The notes beneath the pieces were generated by a model, which saw only the letters and a program-made list of their open reading frames with translations, made no database searches and was not told the origin of the DNA. A program made the position numbers and the translations under genes. A DNA stretch of 64,000 nt from Toxorhynchites rutilus septentrionalis (lineage: Eukaryota > Arthropoda > Insecta > Diptera > Culicidae): contig NC_073745.1 of NCBI RefSeq assembly GCF_029784135.1, positions 102,318,125 through 102,382,124 of the forward strand. Reading direction: 5' to 3'. Shown piece after piece: positions 1 to 10,362 of the stretch. The stretch's first letter is position 1; every line of letters starts with the position of its first letter.

Positions 1-624
1 GAGGTATTCGTTTGACCAGGCTTATAGACAATAGTTTGGTATGGTTTGAGTTCTATGGCCAGGTTGACACACTGTGTATGCTCGGTTCTATAACATTTTC
101 AACGATTTGCCACACGAAAAAAATGTAAAAATTCTTTTCCCTTTTTTTATTTCCAAGCCATGTCATCCATTCATGCCATCGATTGATTAGCAGCATCTGA
201 AAATAACGAAAAATCCACGAATGCTTAATTCTATGCACCGGAATCAATTGCAAACTCCAAACTCCCCAAAGGACAATTATTCGTTGGACGATACATCCGG
301 CGATAAAACAACACTCAACACCGTCCAGACTGGCGAGCCGGGCAAGCAGTAAGATCTATTGCTCCGTCCGTACGCAAATAATTGATTTAAATTGTAACCT
401 ATTAATCTAGATCTGCCGCCCGGACGGATCCAACCCGGGTTCGGTTCACATTTGCTCTGATTTATGCCAACACCCGGCGGCACAGGCATTAATACGGGGT
501 ATATGGACCTGTAAATAATTACTAGCAATTAAAATATTCACTTAGAACAGAAAGCTTGCTTTTTTCGGAGGGTACACTTGCGAAAGGTCCTATTGCTACA
601 TGCTTTTTGCACACGTGAGTGCGT

Positions 625-641
625 ATGTGTGTGTGTGTGTT
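625..641. repeat. (GT)n microsatellite
   Basis: An uninterrupted GT dinucleotide run of about eight units. Confidence 0.85.
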
Positions 642-964
642 TGGGGGCTGACAGGATGATGAACACGACTGTAAATTCTCACGTGCAAATCAGCCATGCG
701 TCCCCATTAGTAGTGGGCGCTTCCACTTTCGGTATTTGCGCCTCGAGAGGACTCCCGGAGTAGATTGTTGTTGATGGGTATGACGAGTAAAAAAAAATCG
801 TGAAAAGCAAATGTATTCATTTTCTCCTTTTGCTATTCATTATGATATGGTTTTTGTGGATGGTGTTCGCGGGGCGGGGGTGTTTGTGGAACGACGAGAC
901 GGAAGTGGAGAAGAAATGTTTCCATTTCCAGAACGAACGAATGCAGCCCTCTGGTTGGATGAAG

Positions 965-989
965 GTGTGAGTGAGTGTGTGTGTATGTG
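965..989. repeat. GTGA/GT-rich microsatellite
   Basis: An imperfect GTGA and GT tract follows a G-rich stretch. Confidence 0.7.
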
Positions 990-3690
990 CGTTCACCATT
1001 AAAGTAATGAGAATTATGGTCTTCATAAAAATTGTAAAAGAGCACTTTGCTTGCTCTATGAATATGTGAACATTGTGCACTTTTTCTCCGTTTGGTTTTT
1101 TTTTCTTGCGAAGGCAGAGCACTTGACAGCGAATAAAAACTCGATTTTATGAAGTGAGCGTAAAAATATAATAAGCGCGATTTCTGCGAGTTTCTAGAAT
1201 GTAACTTGAGTTGGTAAGAATAACAAAAGCTCGTTCAATTTACACAGTTTGTTGCAAGCGAACTGTTTCATTACTGGAGCCCCTTTTCATAATATATGTT
1301 ACGAAAAGAGGCTTAGTAATTACGAGAATTTATTTCCGAAATTATGTTTTAAACACTAAGAAAAATTGACCCAAACCTCTTACGTTCGTTCTAATATCGT
1401 TTTCTCAATTAGTCAGAACGATGACAGATTCTTGATTCTAGATTACAGAATCTCTTTTCAGACGAAATACACTGAGGTCCATAGTATTTAGATTTATTTA
1501 CAATTTTTTTTTGTCCTCTAATTCTTTCGCATATTTGATAAAAATGTTAACAAAGACAAATGTGTTTGTCGCATTCTCAATGAAATCAACTTCGTTCAGT
1601 TACTTGCAGCAGGCAAGGAAAAATGTTCATCTTTCAAATGGAACCGTCAGGTGTCACCTAAAAACCTTCAGTTTAATAACTTATTTTCGAAACACCGATA
1701 GATATTATTCTTCTTATAAAAAATGACGTTGAAGGATGTATTACAGCATTCAGATTACAATAGCATATGTAGCGAGAAATTGGAATGCACATTTTTCCCC
1801 CGTTTAAACATGTTCCATTCTGCAAATTATAACTGTTGATTTTTCCTCCTGTTAGTGGGTTCCGAGAGTTTTTTTTTGAAAAAAAGAAAACAGAAACAAC
1901 AACAATGATACGAACAAAATGGGGAACAGGGCTCAATTTTCCCTGAGCGGATTAAAAAATTGCACATTCTCGGAAATGAGTTTCTGTTTTTTTTGCCCGC
2001 AGCCGTTGGCAGTGCATTTGCACACGGCTTGGGTGACCAATATCCGCCTTTATCACAACTCCGATGGCTCGTTGTTGGTACCAGATTCTAATTATAATAT
2101 TTCGAGATGGAAACGGGGGCTTCGTCACACGCTACACCGAAAACAACAGGTTTCACATCAGCATTGATGTTTGTAATTTATAATTGTTACTGCCGTGGAA
2201 AAGGCTCATTTGCGACATCATTCGTGCACAAAGCCAACGAAAGGAGTAACAGTGGCGGGATCTATTTTCCCATCACTCCGTCGGTTGGGGCTGCATTCGA
2301 GATGAGCTCAGCCGAAACGAGAAACAAGCAGCAAATTATAGGCAACACAACACACGTATTAAAATGAACAAAATCTAGTCCTGTGTTGTAGCGTTGTATT
2401 CTGGTGTATTCAGCACTTGATGTGAATTATAACTTTTTCCTGTACTGCCACTCTCAAACCGCTGGAACGCACCAATGAAAGCCGAGACTCCACTACATAA
2501 TGATAATCATCCCATGCCCCAGTGACAAAAGTTCACAGTTCCGGGTTCTGGTTAATGACTCGCCGTCCTTTTGCGAACGTGAATCATTCGCCAGCTCAAA
2601 TTGGCAACGGGTTGGGAGAAGGATTGATTTCAATTTACACCGGCAAATGGGAAAAAATGTGTAAAACCGACGACAGTCGGACTGATTTGAGGTTGGAAAT
2701 GGATTCCTCTTTGTTGTGCTGGTAATTATTTTCCCAACCGGTGGTGAAGGGTTTTCATGATGAGTTTAGTTGTGTGTTTAGAAGATCCAAACTTTCACGG
2801 TAATGAGTTCTCTAGTACTAGTTTCTCGGGTTCCTCGTTATATCTCACTCTCTACTTATCTTGCAAAATTAACAATCTCAGTTGAAGCTACACCTAGAAA
2901 AATCCTCGGTCGAAAACTACCAAATACATTTGGTAATGCAAAATTAGTAGAATGTACAAATTTTTTGTACATATTGTCAACAAACTCACATCACTACCAG
3001 AGATTAGTATATTTTACTCGATAACATTAGTAAGCTTGGATATTGTCATATCTGAAAACGGGTGAGAAAAGCGCATATTAACCATTTTCATTGTTACCAT
3101 AAGGCAATACGGAGGTATAATAAGGATATAATTCTGATACGTGCATTTTCGGCGAGAAAATGTAGTCGATATTGGGCTTCCGAATCATGGTTCTGCTTGA
3201 CATATGTGTTTATTAGTACGGTCGAAAATGACTATAGATTGGTAGTATTTACCAAAAAATTCGTTATATTTACTAATTATTTCTCTCAGTGTAGTAAACT
3301 CCGACAAGTGGAACGAAATGTTTTTGTAAACACAGAAGCTTCCTAGCTTGAAGGTGGCCTGTTGTTCTTCGCATCTTCCCATCTGCCAGTCTATTTATGA
3401 ATGCCTCACTATCACAAAAATCTTTCCGAACCATTTTTATACAATTTTATCGCAAGATTAGAATTGTTGCTCGGCTAGTTAAAGTTCCATCGATGGAAGG
3501 CCAAGCCTGGTGAATAACCCGTATGCAGTAGTCAATCCCAATTGAGTATATCAACCGTTTTCTCAGGCCGGTTGACTGGGATTTCAAGTGAGTTTCACCG
3601 GTTTCCAGAAGGTCTCACCAGATTACACCTCGCTGATCACAGAAACCACACAACATTGTCTTCTTTCTGATGCGATCTTAGCGCACTTGG

Positions 3691-3908
3691 TGAAGGGTTT
3701 TGCCTATTGACGTACCTTGAATAATTGGACGAAGTTTGATTCAGGCGGGGAAGCATGAATGACAGTTAGCGAGAGGGAAGCATGCGGGCGAGATAGATTA
3801 GCGGGCAGAAAAAGAAGTGACTGTAAGCGAACGGTTGTGCCGAAAACGAAGTCGGAATATAAATAATTATATTGAATATAAACCAAGTGTTTTAATCAGA
3901 TCTCTATA
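3691..3908 (+). repeat. 5' LTR of gypsy-like element
   Basis: This 218-bp repeat begins TGAAGGG and ends TCTCTATA. It is nearly identical to 9693-9909. A TATAAATA-like box followed by AT-rich DNA at about 3857-3885 could serve the element's own transcription. Confidence 0.9.
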
Positions 3909-3910
3909 CC

Positions 3911-3928
3911 TGGTGACGAGATTGGGAG
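3911..3928 (+). promoter_or_regulatory. Putative primer binding site
   Basis: The sequence starting TGGTGACGAG lies two bases after the 5' LTR, where a tRNA 3' end normally primes minus-strand synthesis. The initial TGG fits the CCA end of a tRNA. The tRNA species was not identified. Confidence 0.6.
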
Positions 3929-4227
3929 TACCAGCAAGGTAAATTATGCATTGCGTTTGATAAATAATGGTTTCAGTACAAACGAAATTACTTCGTTCAA
4001 CGATGAAAATCATAGTATAATGATTACGGACAGGAAGTCTGGTTGAATATTGTACTATGGAGCCGAGGCAGAGTGCCCGGTGTGAGTTACCAAGTGCTAG
4101 TGGGTCTTGGTGGTAAATACAAACAGGGTGTCTGATAAAATTGAATATGATTGATAGTTCACGAACATGAAAAATCGAAATCATAATACGCTAACTAGCA
4201 AATTTTTGTTCAAAATTGTGGTTTCAG

Positions 4228-5040
4228 ATGGATGAAAGCCGTGCTGTACCGATGTTTAAATGCGAGCAGATTGAAGGTGGGCGACTTGCGAAGGAATGGC
4301 AAGAGTGGAGAGGTGCTCTCGAGTGGTATTTTGAATCGAGTCAAATAACGGATCAAAAGATAAAACTTTCTAAGATGTTGCATTTGGGTGGTCCCCAGTT
4401 GCAGAAAGTCTTCAGGAGCCTTGATGGGACTGAAGATTTTCCGTTAGTGCTGTTATAGAAGCCTTTTTATGACATCGCTGTAGAACGGTTGGATTTGTAT
4501 TTCAAACCTCGTAATCAAAACGATTTAGAGCGACACAAGTTGCGCATGATGAAGCAGGGATCCAATGAAAGATTTTCGCACTTTTTGCTTCGGTTGCGTC
4601 AACAGTTGGCTGACTGCGGATTTGAAAAATACACGAATGAAATCAGAAACGTCATCGAGGAAATAATGCTCGTTGATGTTATTGTAGAAGGATGCAACTC
4701 TCAGGAACTGCGTAGAAACATTTTGGAAAAGGATCAATCACTATCGGAGATCGAATCTCTCAGGGAATCGTTGGAAAGCGTTCGCTTGCAGGAAAAAGAG
4801 CTGAAAGGTAGCAATGAAAATAGTCACACTGAGATCTGCAAAATCCAGAAGACAGATTCTCGTTTAGGATTGAAAACGCGAATAGAACGTAAGCAGGACA
4901 AGGAAGATCTTTGGAGCAAAATGAAGCGGATACCCATAGAATATGTTTCGCCTGTAGTCAGTACGGTCACATGTCTAAGGCTCCATTTTGTCCAGCGAGG
5001 GGAAAATCTTGCCGTAGATGCCAGAAATCCGGTCACTTGA
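4228..5040 (+). pseudogene. gag: gag of gypsy-like element, broken
   Basis: Gag would form the virus-like particle that packages the element RNA. The frame begins at the ATG at 4228 (start MDESRAVPMF) and reads through a Trp- and Lys-rich helical segment. An in-frame TAG stops it at 4456-4458. The same frame resumes and runs to 5040 with a retrotransposon-Gag-like helical region (for example YFKPRNQNDLERHKL). The zinc knuckles that normally end Gag lie in another frame (see 4911-5582), so either a -1 frameshift or an indel separates them. The product cannot be made whole from this copy without stop readthrough. Confidence 0.75.
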
Positions 5041-5582
5041 AGAAAGTTTGTCGCAAACGGTCATATGATTCTCAGGCCAAAGTCACACAGTATACCAGAA
5101 AAGTGCATGCAGTTGATGATAATAATGTTGTGCAGAAGATGAGTTCCCCACTATTACCGAATGAAACGGAGAAAAAAGTATGTTACACCTTCTATGCAGG
5201 AAACGATACAAATGCTTTCGACTGTAAGATAGGAGGAATTCCGGCAGAAGTGTTTATTGACTCTGGATCTGAAGTAGATTTAATCACAGTGAATACATGG
5301 GAGATGTTGAAAGCGCAGCAAGTAACTTTATCAAACTGTACGAAAGGTAGCAACAAAGTTCTCAAAGCATACGGATGCAATGAGCCCTTGCGTATCTTGG
5401 GGACATTCAAAGCTGTGGTAGAAACCGGCAAACGTTCGACAGAGGCAGAATTCATCGTGACCGAGAAAGGACAACGTAATTTGCTGGGAGATCTTACCTC
5501 TAAGCGACTTGGAATTTTGAAGATAGGTCTTGAAATTAACCAGATTAACAATCATGAACAGTTAAAGCCGTTCCCACAATAA
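4911..5582 (+). pseudogene. Zinc knuckles plus aspartic protease region of gypsy-like element
   Basis: Two CCHC-type knuckles come first: CFACSQYGHM with a wider last spacing, then CRRCQKSGHLKKVC, a canonical CX2CX4HX4C. They are followed by a retropepsin-like core with the motif FIDSGSEVDLI, where D-S-G is the catalytic triad start, and later a hydrophobic-N-LLGD segment typical of the second half of the domain. The knuckles bind element RNA and the protease matures Gag-Pol. The frame is -1 relative to the upstream gag frame. It ends at a TAA (5580-5582) just where RT should begin, and RT continues in another frame, so a single-base loss near 5575 is likely. Confidence 0.78.
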
Positions 5583-6130
5583 CGGGTATTCAGGTGCGCA
5601 TCCAGATGAATCCAACGGTAACGCCAGTTTACCAGCCACTACGACGAGTACCAATCCCATCAGAGAAAGCCGTAAACGAAAAATTAGATGAGTTGTTGGC
5701 ACGAGACATAATCGAAGTTAAACGTGGACCGGTGTCGTGGGTTTCTGCTCTGGTGGTTGCAAATAAGGCCAACGGACAAATTCGCTTGTGCGTGGATCTG
5801 CGGCGAGCTAATCAAGCAGTAATTCGTGATCGGCACCAGATGCCAGTGATTGACGATGTGCTTACTAAGATTGGGAAAGGAAATATTTGGAGTGTACTGG
5901 ATGTGAAGGATGCTTTCTTTCAACTGGAGTTACAGGAACAATCCGAGATGCCACAGTCTTTATCACGCATCGAGGTTTATACAGGTTCAAACGACTCCCG
6001 ATCTGCGCCAGAAATTTTCCAACGTACGATGGACGAGATTCTACTGGATTGTGCTGGCGCATATTGGTACTTAGATGACGTAGGAGTTGAAGGCAGGACT
6101 TTAGAGGAGCACGACAAACGATTGAACGAG

Positions 6131-6232
6131 GTAAATTTTTGAGACAATTTTATTATACGGTGTTAATAAATAATCAAAGATGGGTTTACTTTTCTTTTTT
6201 TTTGTCTTCTTTTTCAATATACTTTTCCAAAG
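6131..6232 (+). other. Intron-like 102-bp segment inside RT
   Basis: The segment starts GTAAAT and ends CAAAG after a long pyrimidine tract. Its length is a multiple of three, it contains an in-frame TGA, and the RT frame is open on both sides (LNE before, KLKDRGVV after). These are intron-like properties. An unrelated small insertion with a small deletion fits as well, because a few conserved RT residues seem to be missing at the join. Confidence 0.4.
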
Positions 6233-6253
6233 AAACTTAAAGACCGGGGAGTA

Positions 6254-7555
6254 AAGTCTTGTCCAGTTAGAATCCGTACGCGTTGCACATTTTACAGCGG
6301 CACAGTCAGTGGCCGCTGCAAGAAAGTTTTTACAGCGGTTTGTTTACAAATGTTTTCTCTTCTGGTGGTAAAAGTTTCAAATTTTTTCGTGCCGTAAGTC
6401 CGGAGTTATTCCACATGGAAGACAGAAGAAGAAAATTAATCTTGCACACCCACGTTGACAATCCAACGTGGTCGGGTGCGAAGATCGCGAAACAGTTGGA
6501 TATCGCTAAAACTACCGTATGTGATGTGCTCAGACGATTCCGCGAGCGGAACAGCGTGGACCGGGCGGTTCAAAAGAAGCGTCGAAGCGGAACCTACGAT
6601 CGTCAGCTGAATTGGAAGGTGTTGAGAACCGTCAGAGCAAACCCTGGACTGTCCGAACATGATATCGCTCAGAAATACGGTGCCGCTCGTAGTACCGTTC
6701 GACGAATCATTCACCGAGCTGGACTTCATTCCTACAAAGCAATCAAGCAACCAAATAGGACGATGAAGCAGAGTCTAGTGACGAAAACTCGCGCTCGTAA
6801 GTTGTATTATCAGGTACTAACGAAGTACCATGGATGCCTGCTCCAGGATGACGAAACTTATGTAAAAATGGACTTCGGCCAACTTCCGGGACAAAAATTT
6901 TATCTTTCCACGGCACGAGGCGATGTCCCCGCCAAATTCAAGTTCATGTTCATGGACAAATTTGCCAAGAAGATGATGATCTGGCAGGGTATATGCACCT
7001 GTGGTGCGAAGACGCCGGTTTTCATCACTACAAAGACCATGGATTCGAAATTGTACAAGGAAGAGTGCCTGAAGGAGCGTGTGTTGCCTTTCATAAAGGC
7101 ACACAATGGTCCCGTTAAGTTTTGGCCTGACTTAGCGAGTTGCCACTATAGCCGGGAGGTTCTCCAGTGGTACCGCGACAACGGGGTGGATTTTATCGAG
7201 AAGGAGTTCAACCCACCAAACTGCCCCCAATTCCGCCCAATTGAAAAATATTGGGCGATTATGAAGCGGAAGCTAAAGAAGACCGGAAAAATGGCTCGGG
7301 ACGCTGCAGGGATGACCAGATTCTGGAAAAAACTGGCCACAGAGGTCGACACTGCCGCTGTGCAACGTTTGATGGGAGGAATCACCAGAAAAGTGAGAAG
7401 TTTCATCAGAAATGAAGAAAAATAATTTTAAGGACATTTTTTTGTAAAAGTGCAAGAATATATCTTTCTTTTGGTTGATCACTCTTTTTTGTATGTCATT
7501 CTATCTCCGAGATATAAATGATTTCTTCCGTACGGATTCTAACTGGACAAGACTT
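6254..7555 (+). mobile_element. ITmD37E-type Tc1/mariner transposon, full length
   Basis: A 1302-bp element with perfect 27-bp terminal inverted repeats (start AAGTCTTGTCCAG; 6254-6280 and 7529-7555) sits between TA dinucleotides at 6252-6253 and 7556-7557, the TA target duplication of this superfamily. It encodes one uninterrupted transposase. Removing the element and one TA restores the RT phase of the host gypsy, so it inserted after the gypsy element. Perfect terminal repeats and an open frame suggest a young copy. Confidence 0.93.
6415..7425 (+). CDS. Transposase, ITmD37E family (DD37E)
   Basis: This protein would cut and paste its own element at TA sites in the nucleus. The 336-residue frame starts at the ATG at 6415 (MEDRRRKLIL); earlier in-frame codons lack an ATG. 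Two helix-turn-helix-like segments occupy about residues 8-45 and 68-105. The catalytic triad is visible: DDETYVKM near residue 145, FWPDLASCHYS with Asp239, and RPIEKYW with Glu277. Thirty-seven residues separate the last two, the spacing that names ITmD37E. No stop or frameshift is seen and the length is normal for the group. Whether it is expressed cannot be told from sequence. Confidence 0.93.
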   Translation: MEDRRRKLILHTHVDNPTWSGAKIAKQLDIAKTTVCDVLRRFRERNSVDRAVQKKRRSGTYDRQLNWKVLRTVRANPGLSEHDIAQKYGAARSTVRRIIHRAGLHSYKAIKQPNRTMKQSLVTKTRARKLYYQVLTKYHGCLLQDDETYVKMDFGQLPGQKFYLSTARGDVPAKFKFMFMDKFAKKMMIWQGICTCGAKTPVFITTKTMDSKLYKEECLKERVLPFIKAHNGPVKFWPDLASCHYSREVLQWYRDNGVDFIEKEFNPPNCPQFRPIEKYWAIMKRKLKKTGKMARDAAGMTRFWKKLATEVDTAAVQRLMGGITRKVRSFIRNEEK

Positions 7556-7870
7556 TAGTCCTCAATTGGGAAAAATGCAAGATACGCGTCACGGAGTTTG
7601 ATTTTCTTGGATATAAGATAAATTCTGGTGGAATTAGGCCTTCTGATGAAAAACGAAATGCCGTGATTACGTTCCGTCCTCCTACAAATGAAAGCGAGGT
7701 GCGCAGTTGCTCGCTAATTATATGGGTAAGTTCATCCCTAACCTAGCGGCCGTTGACGTTCCTTTGAGGAAGTTAACGCAGAAGGGAGTTAAATTTCGTT
7801 GCTAGGAACCCGAAGAGGCAGCATTTCGGACAATTAAAGAGAGCATTGCGAGTGCTGGATGCCTTGGGTT

Positions 7871-8534
7871 TTACAAACTAAATGATAAAACTTCGGTCTT
7901 GGCAGATGCAAGTCCGTTTGCTTTAGGAGCAGTTCTTATCCAAACGAATAGCGAAGAAATATCTAGAATAATCAGTTTTTCATCTAAATCCTTAACGGAC
8001 ACCGAGAAGAGGTATTGCCAAACGGAGAAGGAAGTGCTGGCAATGGTCTGGAGCGTTGAAAAGTTCCAAGTGTATTTGATCGGCCGTGAATTCAACCTTC
8101 TCACAGACTGTAAAGCATTGACTTTCTTATTTGGTCCAACAGCTCGGCCATGCGCTCGTATCGAGAGATGGGTACTAAGGCTACAGAGTTTCCAGTACAA
8201 AATAACTCATATTTCAGGGCAGTCTAACATAGCGGATGTTCTGTCTCGACTTTCCACACTGGTATCCCAACCTTTTGATGAAGCAGAAGAACTGACAGTG
8301 AGAGAAATTGTATCCTGTTCAGCAACAACAATGGCTTTGAAGTGGAACGAAATAGAACGCGCTAGTCGAGACGATGCCGAAATACAACAGGTAATTGGCG
8401 CTCTTGAGTCAGGGACAGAGGAAGACATTCCTTTGCCTTTCAAAATGATATCGAAAGAGCTTTGTCGATTAGATGATGTTTTGCTGAGAATGGACCGTAT
8501 TGTTATTCCCGAATGTCTCCGAAAACGGGTCTTA
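7871..8534 (+). pseudogene. pol: RNase H region of gypsy-like element
   Basis: This domain removes RNA from RNA-DNA hybrids during reverse transcription. It starts with LADASPFALGAVLIQ (catalytic Asp in the ADAS motif), continues with EKRYCQTEKEVLAMVW (catalytic Glu) and LLTDCKALTFLF (Asp), and ends with HISGQSNIADVLSRL (Asp). The frame is open here and reads in the same phase into integrase, except for an in-frame TAG at 8535-8537. Confidence 0.85.
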
Positions 8535-8537
8535 TAG

Positions 8538-9650
8538 ATTGCACACGAGGGGCATCCGGGTATCCGGATTATGAAAAGTTATTTGCGTACTAACGTGTGG
8601 TGGCCAAAGATGGATCAGGACGTCGAAAAATACGTGAAGACATGTCGGGGTTGTGTATTGGTTTCTGCTCCCAATAATCCGGAGCCAATGATCAGAAAGA
8701 CACTTCCTTCACGACCGTGGGAGCAAATCGCTATAGACTTTTTAGGTCCTCTTCCGGATGGCGAAAATTTATTAGTGTGTATCGACTACTATAGCCGATT
8801 TATGGAGGTTGTCGAACTGAACGAAATAACATCAACATCAACTATTAAGGAACTTTTAACCATTTTCTCACGTTATGGAGTGCCTGAATCCCTACGTGCG
8901 GATAATGGCCCTCAGTTTGCTTCAGAGGAGTTCAAAGGCTTCTGTGATGAATATGGCGTGCACCTAGAAAGTACTATTCCGTATTGGCCGCAGATGAACG
9001 GAGAGGTTGAACGGCAGAATCGATCCATTTTAAAACGATTACGCATAGCGCAGGAACTGGGACAAGATTGGCGGAAGGATCTTCGACAGTACTTATTAGT
9101 TTACCACTCTTCGAATCATTCAAATACTGGGAAGGCGCCAGCGGATTTAATGTTTGAACGTAAAATGCGAACGAAGTTGCCAAATGTGCCTATTCACACA
9201 TATGACGATGGAGAGATGAGAGAAAGGGACGCGATTGAAAAGGAGAAAGGAAAATTATACGCCGATAAGCGACGGAAAGCAGAGCCATGCACTATTGAAG
9301 TTGGAGATCGGGTGGTAACGAAGCGAATGAAGAAAAACAACAAATTGCAGTCAAACTTTTCACCTGAAGAATTCAGTGTAATCAAAAAGCAAGGCGCAGA
9401 AGTCATTATAAAATCATCGTCATCTGGAAAGGAATTTCGGAGAAGCACTGCACACTTGAAACCGTTATACTCGAATCAGGAAAGCCATTTGAATCAGAAT
9501 GCTGATGGCCAACAAGACTCACCCGAGACTGTGGATCCTGAAGGGATCACAGTTCATTCGGAAATACTTCATCAAAGGGAAAGCTCAATCGCGATGTCTA
9601 GAAGACCTCGGATCGACTCCAGTCGACTAAAAGATTTTATAAGATATTGA
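8538..9650 (+). pseudogene. pol: Integrase of gypsy-like element (domain largely intact)
   Basis: The integrase inserts element cDNA into the genome. An N-terminal HHCC zinc-binding motif reads HEGHPG...CRGC. It is followed by the catalytic core with AIDFLGPLPDGENLL (first Asp), RADNGPQFASEEF (second Asp) and WPQMNGEVERQN (catalytic Glu), then a basic C-terminal domain. The frame from 8571 to 9650 is open. It is separated from RNase H by one TAG codon (8535-8537) in the same phase. Even an intact domain could not be expressed normally here because the upstream polyprotein is broken. Confidence 0.85.
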
Positions 9651-9678
9651 GAGTGCAATTATGTTTGTTTTCAATTGT

Positions 9679-9692
9679 AGGAAGAGTAGGGA
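9679..9692 (+). promoter_or_regulatory. Polypurine tract
   Basis: The purine-rich run AGGAAGAGTAGGGA lies immediately upstream of the 3' LTR, the position of the plus-strand primer in LTR retrotransposons. Confidence 0.75.
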
Positions 9693-9909
9693 TGTAGGGT
9701 TTTGCCTATTGACGTACCTTGAATAATTGGACGATCCTTGATTCAGGCGGGGAAGCATGGATGACAGTTAGCGAGAGGGAAGCATGCAGGCGAGATAGAT
9801 TAGCGGGCAGAAAAAAAGTGACTGTAAGCGAACGGTTGTGCCGAAAACGAAGTCGGAATATAAATAATTATATTGAATATAAACCAAGTGTTTTAATAGG
9901 ATCTCTATA
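9693..9909 (+). repeat. 3' LTR of gypsy-like element
   Basis: This 217-bp direct repeat of the 5' LTR begins TGTAGGG and ends TCTCTATA. The TSD CTTGG follows at 9910-9914. Confidence 0.9.
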
Positions 9910-10362
9910 CTTGGGATCGATACGAATGCATCTGGAATTCTTGAAATAGGGAAACCCGGAGCAAGAGTGCCATACGGGGCAAGAGTGCCCATCTGATTAT
10001 TTTGCCTATTTCCATCTTTTACAATTATTTAACTACAGAACTTTGTTTTATACAGATACTGCATATATCTCACATATTATCAGCCAGAACCTTAAATATT
10101 TTTTATTGGAAAACAGATAAATACTAACTGAGCTTCTTACTACTGCAATCTATATAAGAACGCACAGGCGCAAATTAACGAAATACCCTCAGTTTCTATA
10201 TGTTTACATGACTCCACCTATAAATACAAATAGATCATTTTTCTTCAACTTACTGTATGAAATAATTAAAATCGTACGCATTTATTTCAATAAAAAATAA
10301 ATTTGTTATCTCTCAAATTCCGGGGCAAAAGGAGCCATTATTACCGGGGTAAAAATGCCATA

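Larger units (their letters stand above)
1..3640. other. AT-rich flank, no gene recognised
   Basis: No open reading frame here carries a motif I recognise. The longest frames (about 60-105 codons) are of the length expected by chance in AT-rich DNA. The visible structure is low-complexity runs, two GT-type microsatellites and homopolymers. It may hold decayed transposon DNA that I cannot identify by eye. Confidence 0.6.
5594..7870 (+). pseudogene. pol: Reverse transcriptase of gypsy-like element, split and frameshifted
   Basis: The RNA-dependent DNA polymerase region shows WVSALVVANKANG, RLCVDLRRAN and DVKDAFFQLEL (first catalytic Asp), then YWYLDDV, the YXDD box. The frame shifts at about 5945 and back at about 6003 with loss of a short conserved stretch. 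A 102-bp GT...AG segment (6131-6232) and an ITmD37E transposon (6254-7555) then interrupt it. The thumb/connection part resumes with LNWEKCKIRVTEFDFLGYKI. Another frameshift follows at about 7705, and a Trp-to-TAG change at 7803-7805. The enzyme is certainly non-functional. Confidence 0.9.
3691..9909 (+). mobile_element. Ty3/gypsy-like LTR retrotransposon, decayed
   Basis: Two direct LTRs flank gag, zinc knuckles, protease, reverse transcriptase (RT), RNase H and integrase in Ty3/gypsy order (RT before integrase). The 5-bp target duplication CTTGG is present at 3686-3690 and 9910-9914, so the copy integrated by normal integrase action and both ends survive. The LTRs differ at about eight positions and one indel by eye, so the copy is not recent. 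Coding capacity is lost through three in-frame TAG codons (4456, 7803, 8535), several frameshifts, a 102-bp intron-like segment in RT and a DNA transposon at 6254-7555. It lies inside an older hAT-like relic. Confidence 0.93.

Noticed and set aside
817..1122. 101-codon minus-strand frame as a gene
   Set aside because: Its composition follows the GT microsatellite (HTHTLTHT-like) and it has no family motif.
4911..5582. Programmed -1 frameshift between gag and the protease region
   Set aside because: The phase change fits a -1 shift, but I see no clear slippery heptamer with a downstream structure, and the copy has many other indels.
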